This document shows positions 50,696-59,955 of a stretch of DNA of 64,000 nucleotides, piece after piece. Source of the stretch: Chitinophagaceae bacterium UBA1931 (GTDB lineage: Bacteria; Bacteroidota; Bacteroidia; Chitinophagales; Chitinophagaceae); assembly GCA_002337125.1 (NCBI GenBank), contig DDFJ01000004.1, forward strand, positions 310,001 through 374,000. Reading direction: 5' to 3'. The position numbers were made by a program, and so were the translations under genes. Each line of letters begins with the position of its first letter. The stretch's first letter is position 1. The notes under the pieces are model-generated. The model was not told the origin of the DNA and did no database searches. It was given only the letters and a program-made list of their open reading frames with translations.

Positions 50696-52060
50696 CTATT
50701 TGTTTTGTAAATAAGGACTTTCAAAGCCAAGCTTTTTTAAACCTTGCTGAACTTCCGGGCAACTCATAAACAATTTCCAGAGCAAACCACTTCTGTAATT
50801 TTCCATCATCACTACTATGGGGCCCTGGTCAATTGCAAGATAGCGTGGCGTATACCAATTGGCTGTTTCACTGAATGCATCATAAAATCCGTAAACACCA
50901 AACAGTTTTTCTTTTTTGTTGATGTACCAGTTTTTCATGGCAGCCATCGACTCGTTTGGTGTATATGGAAATGATGAAAGTGCAGCTGTTGGAGATATTA
51001 CACCCAGGTCTCTTTTATCAGATGGAGCATGACCTGCATACCCCTTGATTGAATAACTGGAGGTTAATCCCCAGCTATCCGGTCCATAACCTTTATATCC
51101 TTTTGGATTATTTACACACCAACGGTAATGAATCATTGCATGGCCAACATTGTGTTGCCAGTAATCGGCATACTTATCTTTTAATCCATGCGGATCAAGC
51201 CCCAGGTAAGAATAATGAGCCCAGAATAAAGGTCCGCAGGTTCCGGTTTCGTTGCGGTGGTTCATTTGCAGTTTGATATCTTCATAATAAGCCGGATGTT
51301 CATTGATCTTTCCATTTTCAGCCCAGCCTTCATGATATACTTCAGCAGGTACGCCATGTGTTGGAGATGAAGCTGCAAGGATATACATAATCAAACATTC
51401 ATTATAACCATGCACTGCAAAATCCTTCTTCCATTCATAGTTTGGACTCCAGTGCCAGTACAAAACATTTTTACCATTACGGTACCAGTCAAACTCCACT
51501 TCTTTCCAGAGTTTGTCAATCCTTGCTGCCAATGCCTTTTCAGTTGCAGAACCATTTTGATAATACTGACGTACACAAAGTAATCCCTGTATCATAAACG
51601 AAGTTTCCACCAAATCACCTCCATCATCATAACGGCCAAATGGTTTTACTTTTCCTGTTTCGCCATTCCACCAATGCGGCCAGGCTCCATGAAACCTGTC
51701 GGCGGTTTCAAGAAAGTGAACAATCTTTTCAAATCGTTGCAGTCCTTCTTCTTTCGTAATAAAACCACGTTCAATACCAACAAGAATGGCCATCAGTCCA
51801 AAACCACTTCCGCCGCTTGTAACCACATTCTGATCATTTTCGGGATACATATTATCTGTATGCACCCGTTCACGTGCAAGACCACTGTTTGGTTCTGCTC
51901 CGTTCCAGAAATATTGAAAAGTTGCACGTTGTACATCTGTAAAAATGGCCTCATCTTCTTTGTCTGAAAAAACGTTTTGCGGTGCAGGTATTTTTTTTGT
52001 CTGAGAACAGGCGAACAAAGACGCAAACAACAGAATTGAAAAAATGATACGCATAGTCAT
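50696..52060 (-). CDS. Glycoamylase-domain lipoprotein, GH144-like
   Basis: 454 residues: a lipoprotein signal (MTMRIIFSILLFASLFAC) and an (alpha/alpha)6 barrel of the Pfam Glycoamylase type: RATFQYFWNGAEPNSGLARERV, GSGFGLMAILVGIERGFI, RFHGAWPHWWNGETG, YDDGGDLVETSFMIQGLLC and GYDAFSETANWYTPRYLAIDQGPIVVMMENYRSGLLWKLF (landmark GPIVVMMENYRSG). In Bacteroidota this domain corresponds to GH144, whose founding member is an endo-beta-1,2-glucanase from Chitinophaga; the assignment here is by family resemblance. It is the last gene of the SusC/SusD locus, after a terminator-like hairpin. Confidence 0.83.
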   Translation of the reverse strand: MTMRIIFSILLFASLFACSQTKKIPAPQNVFSDKEDEAIFTDVQRATFQYFWNGAEPNSGLARERVHTDNMYPENDQNVVTSGGSGFGLMAILVGIERGFITKEEGLQRFEKIVHFLETADRFHGAWPHWWNGETGKVKPFGRYDDGGDLVETSFMIQGLLCVRQYYQNGSATEKALAARIDKLWKEVEFDWYRNGKNVLYWHWSPNYEWKKDFAVHGYNECLIMYILAASSPTHGVPAEVYHEGWAENGKINEHPAYYEDIKLQMNHRNETGTCGPLFWAHYSYLGLDPHGLKDKYADYWQHNVGHAMIHYRWCVNNPKGYKGYGPDSWGLTSSYSIKGYAGHAPSDKRDLGVISPTAALSSFPYTPNESMAAMKNWYINKKEKLFGVYGFYDAFSETANWYTPRYLAIDQGPIVVMMENYRSGLLWKLFMSCPEVQQGLKKLGFESPYLQNK

Positions 52061-52087
52061 GCACTGAATATTGAATGATACAAATAA

Positions 52088-52128
52088 AAAAGACGCACAA
52101 TGTTTTGTGCAAACATCATGCGTCTTTT
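52088..52128 (-). terminator. Terminator-like hairpin between lectin and glycoamylase genes
   Basis: AAAAGACGCA (52088-52097) pairs with TGCGTCTTTT (52119-52128), with an inner ATGTTT/AAACAT helix; on the minus strand it runs into TTTTTTATTTG. It lies 10 nt beyond the stop of the upstream gene, so the GH144-like gene is expressed by read-through or from its own promoter. Confidence 0.8.
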
Positions 52129-52138
52129 AAAAGAAGAA

Positions 52139-53026
52139 TTATTTATTTGCCTTACCTAAATTATATAAGGCCCGTATGAAAGCATCAGGTAATGATCTGT
52201 TGAATATTCTCATCTCATCAATCTGACCTGTCATTGGCGCAAATGTCACATCAGTACTAACCGATTTACCGGGAATACCGTTGTAGTTTGAACCAATAAT
52301 CACTTCACTTGGCTCATAAGATTTATACAGGTTATTTCCTGTGCCACGGCTTGGATAACCACCAACTTTTACCCCATTCATCCAGATATTGAAAATACCT
52401 GTTGTATATTCATACGTAAGAATGATATGTACCCAGTTATTGAGACTTACTTTATCCAGTCCATTTAAACTGTTTACATTATCCTGTGTACCGCCACCAA
52501 TAGTGATAAAGGTTGGCTGAATACGTAAGATAGAATCGTTGGTAGCAGGATAACCGTTTGTATTTAAAGCAAAGTTGATATTTCCTGTAAATATTCCCGG
52601 GCGTGCCAGTTGGAATAACATGGTTCGTTTTGAACCGTTGTTTTTGATTTTAATCCATGTGCTGATACTCCAGCTCTTCAATGTATCTGTTTTAAACTTC
52701 TGGAACTGTGTTGGAAAATAAACATAACCTGCAGTAAGACTTAACGATTTTCCACGCACTGCATCAGTAACATAACTATCACCTGCAGACGAGCCTGGTG
52801 CTGTTCCTGTTTTGAGTTCATTCTTTGTATCATCAAAACTCCAGTAAGCAATCAGGCTTTCAGGTAACACTTCATCTGAGCTGCTGAAACCATCAATCTT
52901 ACCTGCATAATCAGCCGGATTAACTGACGGAAGTTTATTTGGATTGCCATCGGGTTTGCAAGCAGCTATTGCAGCACTCAGCAACAATACACCTGCAACT
53001 TTATTTTTTATATGAGATAATTTCAT
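52139..53026 (-). CDS. LamG/concanavalin-like lipoprotein of the Sus locus
   Basis: 295 residues: lipoprotein signal with lipobox (AAIAAC), a short linker (SVNPADYAGKIDGFSSSDEVLPESLIAYWSFDDTKN) and one jelly-roll LamG-type domain with SWSISTWIKIKNNGSKRTMLF, NNWVHIILTYEYTTGIFNIWMNGVKVGG and GQIDEMRIFNRSL. It probably binds glycan at the cell surface next to SusD. Starts 26 nt after the susD stop. ATG start. Confidence 0.87.
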   Translation of the reverse strand: MKLSHIKNKVAGVLLLSAAIAACKPDGNPNKLPSVNPADYAGKIDGFSSSDEVLPESLIAYWSFDDTKNELKTGTAPGSSAGDSYVTDAVRGKSLSLTAGYVYFPTQFQKFKTDTLKSWSISTWIKIKNNGSKRTMLFQLARPGIFTGNINFALNTNGYPATNDSILRIQPTFITIGGGTQDNVNSLNGLDKVSLNNWVHIILTYEYTTGIFNIWMNGVKVGGYPSRGTGNNLYKSYEPSEVIIGSNYNGIPGKSVSTDVTFAPMTGQIDEMRIFNRSLPDAFIRALYNLGKANK

Positions 53027-53051
53027 TTCTTAATTTTTTTAGATCAACAAA

Positions 53052-54602
53052 TTAATAACCCGGGTTTTGAGTAAGCTTACCTGCACTTAAGTCGATCTGT
53101 GTTTGCGGAATTGGCAGCAACACATCACGGCTGTTAGCAAAGTTTGTTTTTCCTGCAGCCTGCAGTACATCCTGGGCTATACCCCAACGAACAATATCAA
53201 AGAAACGATCGTGCTCCATTGCCAGTTCAACACGACGTTCCTGGCGGATAGCAGTACGTAATGTAGCCTGATCTGTTGTTGTAACATCAGGTAATGTACC
53301 TGCTGGTGCACCTTGTCTTGCCCTGGCTCTTACAGAGTTAAGCGCAGTACGTGCAGCAGTAATGTTTGCATCTCCTCCAACTTCATTAGCTGCTTCAGCA
53401 TACATTAACACCACATCAGCATAACGTAAGATGCGGATGTTCATCCAGTAACCAAATCGGTTACCAATTGAAGTACGCAATGCAGGGTTTGTATATATTT
53501 TATTATTGTAACGGGGGTTCGGCAAGCCAACAGGCGTTGTTTCACCATAAATCGTTAAGCCCGGAACAGTTGATGTACTGGTAAACAAAATTGTTCTTGC
53601 TTTACGTGGATCATTTGCTTCATAAGCAGCAACTAACTGATCGCTTGGTGTGTTCCAGCCCCAGCCCTGATCCCAGATACCTGAACCACGCACACCTTGT
53701 ATTTGCGCATACTGAACGCCATTTGCTGTTGGTATAGCTGATGATGCTGTTGCCTGTACTTCAAATACTGATTCTTTACTGTTCTCTCCTTCTTCCCTGA
53801 AAATTTTATCATAAGAAGTTGACAGATCGTATTGACCAGACGTCATTACAGCATTGGCAGCAGTCATTGCCTGTGCCCATTTTTGTTGTGTGAGATAAAC
53901 TTTCGCCAGTAACCCATTGGCAGCACCTTTTGTGGCACGGCCAACAAAACGTGCATCCCAGTTAAGTGGTAAAACAGATGCTGCAAATGTGAGGTCGCCT
54001 TCAATGAATGCATAAATCTGTGCAGCAGAACTTTGAGCTACGTTGTTTTGTGCAGCCGGATCGCTGAACAATGTATCAATTAAAGGTACACGTCCAAATA
54101 AACGTACAAGATTGAAGTATGCATAAGCACGCAGGAAACGGGCTTCGCCCAAAGTTTGCTGTTTGATTGCTTCTGATGCAACAATGGTTGTATTTGTATT
54201 TACTTCTTTAATGGTACTGTTACACTTGGTAATAAGTGAATAATTGCCCAACCAGAGTGTGTTACAAAAACCGTTACTTGCAAGTACAGGGAAGTTATCC
54301 ATCGTAATTGCATTTGATCCACCATCAGCAGCTGTACTTCCTTTATCAGCATCATCGCTGCGGATGCTGGTTGCTGTTATGAATGACTGGCTGTGCAAAT
54401 TAAAACTGCGCAGTTCATTGTATGCACCAAAAATAAACTGATCATAAGGACCTGATCCGCCGGGGTAAGGATAGTTTGTATCATCATACCCTCCCTGGCG
54501 TTGCGTATCCAGGAACTTTTTACAACCGGCTGTAGAAAGCAGGATCAACACTGCCACCAGTGCTAATTGTGCTTTGCGTGTAAGTTGTGTGAATGATTTC
54601 AT
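53052..54602 (-). CDS. SusD/RagB-family glycan-binding lipoprotein
   Basis: 516 residues: a lipoprotein signal (ALVAVLILLSTAGC) and the SusD fold with TPR-like helices: LDTQRQGGYDDTNYPYPGG, LGEARFLRAYAYFNLVRLFGRVPLIDTLF, GAANGLLAKVYLTQQKWAQAMTAANAVM and the C-terminal RQERRVELAMEHDRFFDIVRWG, ending TQNPGY. It is the lid on SusC that captures oligosaccharide. Starts 24 nt after susC. ATG start; standard length. Confidence 0.95.
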   Translation of the reverse strand: MKSFTQLTRKAQLALVAVLILLSTAGCKKFLDTQRQGGYDDTNYPYPGGSGPYDQFIFGAYNELRSFNLHSQSFITATSIRSDDADKGSTAADGGSNAITMDNFPVLASNGFCNTLWLGNYSLITKCNSTIKEVNTNTTIVASEAIKQQTLGEARFLRAYAYFNLVRLFGRVPLIDTLFSDPAAQNNVAQSSAAQIYAFIEGDLTFAASVLPLNWDARFVGRATKGAANGLLAKVYLTQQKWAQAMTAANAVMTSGQYDLSTSYDKIFREEGENSKESVFEVQATASSAIPTANGVQYAQIQGVRGSGIWDQGWGWNTPSDQLVAAYEANDPRKARTILFTSTSTVPGLTIYGETTPVGLPNPRYNNKIYTNPALRTSIGNRFGYWMNIRILRYADVVLMYAEAANEVGGDANITAARTALNSVRARARQGAPAGTLPDVTTTDQATLRTAIRQERRVELAMEHDRFFDIVRWGIAQDVLQAAGKTNFANSRDVLLPIPQTQIDLSAGKLTQNPGY

Positions 54603-54625
54603 ATTTCAAAAATTTTTAGAGTCGT

Positions 54626-57600
54626 TTAAAAAGTAACATTAATACCAACAGAGTAAACAGCAGGTACAGGGTAAGCACCATTATCAGCACCACCACCAAG
54701 AATACTGCCAATTAATGGTTCAGGTGAGTAACCTGTAACCTTACTCCATGTTTTTATATTTTGTCCGCTGAGATATACTCTTGCTTTTTTAATACCAATT
54801 TTTGAAAAAGCTTTTTGCTCAAATGTGTAACCAACCTGCAGCAATCTTATGCGCAGGTAATCGCCTGGTTCAAGATAATAAGTACTCATCAGGAAGTTGT
54901 TTCCTCTTGTATTGTCAAGTATTGGTTCAATGTTGGTTGAACCCGGAGTAGTCCATGCATTTAAACGGTTGGCTTCATAATTCAATACAGCAAATGTTGA
55001 TGTACGACGTTGTGTATAAATTTTATGACCAGCTGATCCCTGTGCATCAACCTGCAGATCAAACCCTTTATAGCCCAATGAAACACTACCACCATAACTA
55101 TATGGAGGGAATGGAGTACCAATGTAACCACGATCATCAGCAGTAAGCTGTCCATCACCATTTCTGTCCAGGTAAGAAATATCACCCGGAAGAGAAGTTA
55201 CAAACGCAGGTTGCTTGGCAAGATCAGCAGTTGATTGGTAAATACCTGTTTGTGTATAACCATAAAAATAGCCGATTGACTTACCTGATGTTGTTAAGTT
55301 AGCACCACCGTTACCAATAATGGCGAAATTGAAATTATCACCAATTGAGTTTACAACGTTATCGTTATAACTGAAGTTGGCTGATACATTGTAGGTTAAA
55401 TCTCTTCCAATCTTATCAGTCCATCCTACATTCACTTCCACACCTTTGTTGGTGATTTTTCCAAGATTGGTGAAGTAGCTGCGTGTTTCGTTTGGTAATG
55501 TTACAGCAGTAAGAATATCTGTTGTTGTACGGTCATAATATGTAAACTCAGCATTTAAACGGTTTCTGAGTGCACGTACATCAATACCAATATCCAGACC
55601 ACGAACTGTTTCCCAACGGAGATTTGGATCAGGAATGTAAGCAGCCTGTATAGATGTATAAATATTATCTCCAAAAATTGCTGTCGATGCATTCTGAATA
55701 CCGGGCTTATAAAGATTATCAGCAAAGCCGTTGGCATTACCGGTAAGTCCCCATGCACCTCTTAATTTCAGGAAGTCGATTCCTTTTACTTTTTTAAAGA
55801 ATGCTTCATCACTGATTACCCAACCTGCACCAACACTTCCAAAAGTACCCCAACGGTTTTCAGGAGCAAACTTTGAACTTCCATCTCTGCGGATGGTTGC
55901 GTTAAGCAGGTACTTTCCTTGATAAGAATAGCTTACTCGTGCAAAACCACCAGCAATAGCACTTTCACTTCCACCGCCTCCGTTTGAAATAGGATTGTTT
56001 ACATTAATTACATCAAGATACCAGAAGTTAGGATCATCAGGAACATTAACTGATGTATCCTTACGTGTACCATTTACATAAGAACTGCGTGTATAAATAG
56101 TTGTAAAACCGGCAACCGCATTAATTGTATGAGATCTGCCAATACGCTTATCAAAACTCAATGTATGATCCTGCTGATATCTTCTTGATTCGCTTTGTTC
56201 CTGTGTTACAGTTGTGCGAACAGAATTATCATACGTTGTTGTTGTGGGAGTAGTTCCTTCGCCAAGATTAATAAAGGAGTAAGGAAGTTGTCCATAACTT
56301 CTTCCACTAAAGAAACCAAGATCGGTATACACAACGGATTTCCATGTAAAGTTTTGCAGGAATTTTATTTCTGCAAATAAGCTACCAATTACACGATAAC
56401 CGTTTTCAAGTGTGTTACCATTGTTCCTGTTTAATGCAGCAATAGGATTACCTACCTGTGCACGCTGGAACGATGGCATACTGAAATACGTTTTTGCATC
56501 GTACTGAACAGGTACAATCGGCGCTGCCCATAATGCATTTGTAATAGAAGCAGCCGGCGGGTTACTTTTATAATGATAACCGCTGATATCGCCACCAACT
56601 TTTATGTTTTTGCTGATGCGGATTTCTTCATTTAAACGAACAAGATAACGTTCAAACTGATCATACTTCAACACTCCTTCCTGGTTGGTATAACCAATGT
56701 TGAGATACGTTGTTGTTTTATCAGAATTATTTGAAACACTTAAGTTGTGTGATGTTATAACAGCATCCTGCAGAATCATATCCTGCCAGTTTGTGTTTGC
56801 AGTATAGTTTGAATAATCAAACGGAGCCGCATTCAGGTTTGCAAGCTGGGCAGTGTATAATTTTCTGAAACCTGCAGCATCAGTTAATGCAATTTTGTTC
56901 TGTACAGTTTGTATGCCAACAGAACTTTGCAGATTGATACGTGTTTGACCACGGGCTGCTTTTTTTGATGTAATGGCAATTACACCATTTGCACCACGTA
57001 AGCCATAAATAGCAATCGAAGAAGGATCACGAAGAATGTCGATTGATTCAATATCGGCCGGGTTCAGGAAATCAATATTATCATGTAATACACCATCAAC
57101 AACATATACAGGACTTGCACTGTTTGTACTGTTTATACCACGTATACGCACAACCGGTGCAGCACCTGCACGGCCTACAGTGGAAATGGTTAATCCGGGA
57201 ACTTTTCCCTGTAAAGATGAAATAGGATTCGTTGCTGACATCTTTGAAAGCTCATCACCTTTTACAGAAGAAACAGAACCTGTTAAATCTCTTTTCTTTT
57301 GTGTACCATAACCAACAACCACAACTTCATTCATGCTTTGAGCAGCAGGTTGAAGTATTACATTAATCACTGAACGTCCATTTAATTTTTCTTCAACTGT
57401 TATAAAACCAACAGAACTGAATACAAGTATTGCTTCTTCAGGCACAGAAATACTGTAAGTTCCTTTTGCGTCAGTTGTTGTACCAACAGTACTGTTTTTA
57501 ATTGTAACAGAAACACCCGGCAATGCTTCGCCTGAAGCTGATGTTACTTTACCTGTAACCTGTACAACATTAATTGTTGCTGCAGAATTTGTACCTGATG

Positions 57601-57961
57601 ATTCTTTCAGCACAACAAGCTTTGTACTTAATATCTGGTAACTGATTCCTGTATTGTTGAGAATAAGCATCATTACTTCGTTAATATCTGCATTCTCAAC
57701 ACTGAGTGTTACTTTGGGTTTTCCTTTTAATAATCCTTCATCAAAAATGAAGCGGTAATCGCTTGATTTTTCAATAGCCTGAAAAGCTTTTTTCAGCTCA
57801 ACGGTTTTCACTTTAAGTGTAATTTTTTCCTGTGAATAACCATGTGCTGATACTTGCAGAAAGGCAACCGTTAACAAAAGCATCGTCAATTTCATAATCC
57901 GAATAAGCTTTAGTGACAGCAATCCCGTATAAAAAACAGGACTTGCTCCGTTTTTTTTCAT
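54626..57961 (-). CDS. SusC/RagA-family TonB-dependent receptor with STN domain
   Basis: 1111 residues. Signal peptide (LIRIMKLTMLLLTVAFLQVSAHG), an STN (secretin/TonB N-terminal) domain at about 45-120 (ITLKVKTVELKKAFQAIEKSSDYRFIF), a CarboxypepD_reg domain (VTGKVTSASGEALPGVSVTIKNS), plug with NEVVVVGYGTQKKRDLTGSV and VDGVLHDNIDFLNPADIESIDILRDPSSIAIYGLRGANGVIAITSK, then a 22-strand barrel. The STN domain receives the signal and passes it to the FecR protein encoded upstream. I chose ATG 57961; a TTG at 57970 adds three residues. Transports oligosaccharide with SusD. Confidence 0.96.
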   Translation of the reverse strand: MKKNGASPVFYTGLLSLKLIRIMKLTMLLLTVAFLQVSAHGYSQEKITLKVKTVELKKAFQAIEKSSDYRFIFDEGLLKGKPKVTLSVENADINEVMMLILNNTGISYQILSTKLVVLKESSGTNSAATINVVQVTGKVTSASGEALPGVSVTIKNSTVGTTTDAKGTYSISVPEEAILVFSSVGFITVEEKLNGRSVINVILQPAAQSMNEVVVVGYGTQKKRDLTGSVSSVKGDELSKMSATNPISSLQGKVPGLTISTVGRAGAAPVVRIRGINSTNSASPVYVVDGVLHDNIDFLNPADIESIDILRDPSSIAIYGLRGANGVIAITSKKAARGQTRINLQSSVGIQTVQNKIALTDAAGFRKLYTAQLANLNAAPFDYSNYTANTNWQDMILQDAVITSHNLSVSNNSDKTTTYLNIGYTNQEGVLKYDQFERYLVRLNEEIRISKNIKVGGDISGYHYKSNPPAASITNALWAAPIVPVQYDAKTYFSMPSFQRAQVGNPIAALNRNNGNTLENGYRVIGSLFAEIKFLQNFTWKSVVYTDLGFFSGRSYGQLPYSFINLGEGTTPTTTTYDNSVRTTVTQEQSESRRYQQDHTLSFDKRIGRSHTINAVAGFTTIYTRSSYVNGTRKDTSVNVPDDPNFWYLDVINVNNPISNGGGGSESAIAGGFARVSYSYQGKYLLNATIRRDGSSKFAPENRWGTFGSVGAGWVISDEAFFKKVKGIDFLKLRGAWGLTGNANGFADNLYKPGIQNASTAIFGDNIYTSIQAAYIPDPNLRWETVRGLDIGIDVRALRNRLNAEFTYYDRTTTDILTAVTLPNETRSYFTNLGKITNKGVEVNVGWTDKIGRDLTYNVSANFSYNDNVVNSIGDNFNFAIIGNGGANLTTSGKSIGYFYGYTQTGIYQSTADLAKQPAFVTSLPGDISYLDRNGDGQLTADDRGYIGTPFPPYSYGGSVSLGYKGFDLQVDAQGSAGHKIYTQRRTSTFAVLNYEANRLNAWTTPGSTNIEPILDNTRGNNFLMSTYYLEPGDYLRIRLLQVGYTFEQKAFSKIGIKKARVYLSGQNIKTWSKVTGYSPEPLIGSILGGGADNGAYPVPAVYSVGINVTF

Positions 57962-58106
57962 AATTTTCAATTGAAAGGTGAGTAAAATGTCTTCCGCCCG
58001 GGAGACTTTTTTAATCTTTTTTAACCAGCGGGGTTCTGTTGCAGCAGTTCTCCGCTTTTTTGTTTTTACTTCAGGAAGTATTTTGGCTAAGCATTCAGTT
58101 TTGGTA

Positions 58107-59210
58107 TTATGGGTTTATAATAATTGTATCGTTTAACCGCTTATAATGAAATTTTCCGGTGATGCTGAGAGCCTCCATCGCCTGGTCAATATTTTCATTG
58201 ATGAAGGAACCGGAAATACGTTTATCAAACAGCTTCTCCGATTTAATTTCAATTTTCACATTGTACCAACGTTCCATTTTCAAAGCAATTTCCTGCAGTC
58301 GCTCATCGTCAAAAACAAGCCTGTTCTGCACCCATTGAATTTCAGTAATGGTACTGTCTTTTTTACTTGGCTGTATTGGATTAATGGAAACAACGGGTTC
58401 GGCTCTGCCGGTTGATGTCAGCCTGTTTTTTTCAACAGGGTTGTTTTCAACAATTAATTTTTCATTGGGAGAAAGAATGATTTTATCATTAGGACGGTTC
58501 CTGATTGTTACTTCAATTATACCACGTATAAGACTTGTTTCAGTAGTGCGGTCGCCGGGATATGCTTTTACATTAAAAGCAGTACCCACTACTTTAATAT
58601 CAATACTGGAGGTTTGAATAATAAAGGGCTTCTCTTTATTTTTTGTTACATCAAAAAAAGCTTCACCACTCAATGTTACGTGGCGGCTTGTAATACCAAA
58701 ACTTTTATCGTAATGCAGTTTACTTCCTGCATTAAGCCATACAAGCGATCCATCGGGTAGCTGCACTTTAGTCCTGGAACCATTGCCAGTGCTTATTTCA
58801 TTTCTTTCAGCTGAAGCAATTACAGGCTGTTTTTTGTTGTAAAGAGAAGGGAATAAAACCACTGCAAAAATCAATGAGGCAGCAACGGCCAAACCTATGT
58901 ACCAGTTACGGTAACTTCTGAAATGGGAAAGATGATTTTCTTCTGCAGGATATTTATATAAAACATTATCGTTAAACACAACATCCTTTTCCTTCATGCG
59001 CTGTATGTGAAGCAGGTAAGCATCTTCTTCATCAACAGTAATGTCTTGTGGGGTATTCCGGGATGATGTCCAGATATCAGAAAGATTCTGGGCAGCATAT
59101 TGCCACTCGGGATGTTGTTGCATTAACAGCTCCAGCTCTGCCAGTTCCTGTTCATTGGCTTCACCTGCAATTTTCTTCGACAATAAAATCCAAAATTGTT
59201 CCTGGCTCAT
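58107..59210 (-). CDS. FecR-family anti-sigma factor
   Basis: 367 residues: cytoplasmic anti-sigma region (SQEQFWILLSKKIAGEANEQELAELE), one membrane helix (about 105-125, WYIGLAVAASLIFAVVLFPSLY), FecR periplasmic domain (EISTGNGSRTKVQLPDGSLVWLNAGSKLHYDKSF ... RHVTLSGEAFFDVTKNKEKPFIIQTSSIDIKVVGTAFNVKAYPGD; landmark LPDGSLVWLNAGS and GTAFNVKAY) and a C-terminal STN-binding repeat (LVFDDERLQEIALKMERWYNVKIEI). It holds the ECF sigma factor until SusC binds substrate. I chose ATG 59210. 136 nt before susC. Confidence 0.95.
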   Translation of the reverse strand: MSQEQFWILLSKKIAGEANEQELAELELLMQQHPEWQYAAQNLSDIWTSSRNTPQDITVDEEDAYLLHIQRMKEKDVVFNDNVLYKYPAEENHLSHFRSYRNWYIGLAVAASLIFAVVLFPSLYNKKQPVIASAERNEISTGNGSRTKVQLPDGSLVWLNAGSKLHYDKSFGITSRHVTLSGEAFFDVTKNKEKPFIIQTSSIDIKVVGTAFNVKAYPGDRTTETSLIRGIIEVTIRNRPNDKIILSPNEKLIVENNPVEKNRLTSTGRAEPVVSINPIQPSKKDSTITEIQWVQNRLVFDDERLQEIALKMERWYNVKIEIKSEKLFDKRISGSFINENIDQAMEALSITGKFHYKRLNDTIIINP

Positions 59211-59277
59211 GTATTTGGGAAAGGTTTCTGTATATAATAACAACAGAACACATCATTTACCCCTAAGCCTTGTAAAA

Positions 59278-59865
59278 TTATTTTTTAAGAAAGTTCACCG
59301 GTTCGTTTGCCGGAAGCTGAAGCTGCATACATTGAGCCATACGGCGCATGGCAATAGCCATTTGCGCTTCTACCGTTTTTATTGAGATATTCAGCAAATC
59401 TGCCACTTCTTTGTAACGGAGTCCGTCTTCTTTTATCAAAATAAAAATAAGCCGGCAACGGGCAGGAAGTTCATCAATGGCTTTACGGATACGCTGTACC
59501 GTTTCCTGCGAAATCAATAACTGTTCGGGGTTAAACGAAACACTGTTTAACGGAACGAGCCATTGAGCAGCATCGACCGCATCCTGTCTTTTTTGTTTTG
59601 TAAGAACGTTGATTGCACGGTTTTTCACAGAGCTGTAAATATATAAGAGCGGAGATTCAAGAGCTGCCATTTTAACCCTGTTTTGCCAGATGATCATAAA
59701 TACATCTGAAACTACTTCCTCTGCATCATCAGTTGATTTAAGAATGCCGTAAGCAAAGCGGATAAGAGGTTTGTGTAAACCAATAAAGAGTTGCCGGTAA
59801 GCCAACTGGCTGTCGTGCAAAGCAATCTGTTGTAATAATGATTGTATTTGTTCTGAATTCAACAT
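59278..59865 (-). CDS. ECF sigma factor of the Sus locus
   Basis: 195 residues. Region 2: YRQLFIGLHKPLIRFAYGILKSTDDAEEVVSDVFMIIWQNR; region 4: LPARCRLIFILIKEDGLRYKEVADLLNISIKTVEAQMAIAMRRMAQCM (HTH). This is the Bacteroidota ECF-SusC/D group. It is released by FecR when the receptor is loaded and transcribes the Sus genes. ATG start at 59865; precedes fecR by 67 nt on the same strand. Confidence 0.95.
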   Translation of the reverse strand: MLNSEQIQSLLQQIALHDSQLAYRQLFIGLHKPLIRFAYGILKSTDDAEEVVSDVFMIIWQNRVKMAALESPLLYIYSSVKNRAINVLTKQKRQDAVDAAQWLVPLNSVSFNPEQLLISQETVQRIRKAIDELPARCRLIFILIKEDGLRYKEVADLLNISIKTVEAQMAIAMRRMAQCMQLQLPANEPVNFLKK

Positions 59866-59884
59866 ACCGGCAAGAAATCCAATC

Positions 59885-59917
59885 TAAAATTAACCGGATT
59901 ATGTTTTACAAAACAAA
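59885..59917 (-). promoter_or_regulatory. Candidate promoter of the ECF sigma/fecR genes
   Basis: Minus strand: TTTG (59914-59917), 21-nt spacer, TAATTTTA (59885-59892, 7 of 8 to TAnnTTTG). Positioned 20 nt before the start codon. Confidence 0.4.
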
Positions 59918-59955
59918 CAAAACACAAATAAAGTTTAAGTGGTTGATTATTTTAT

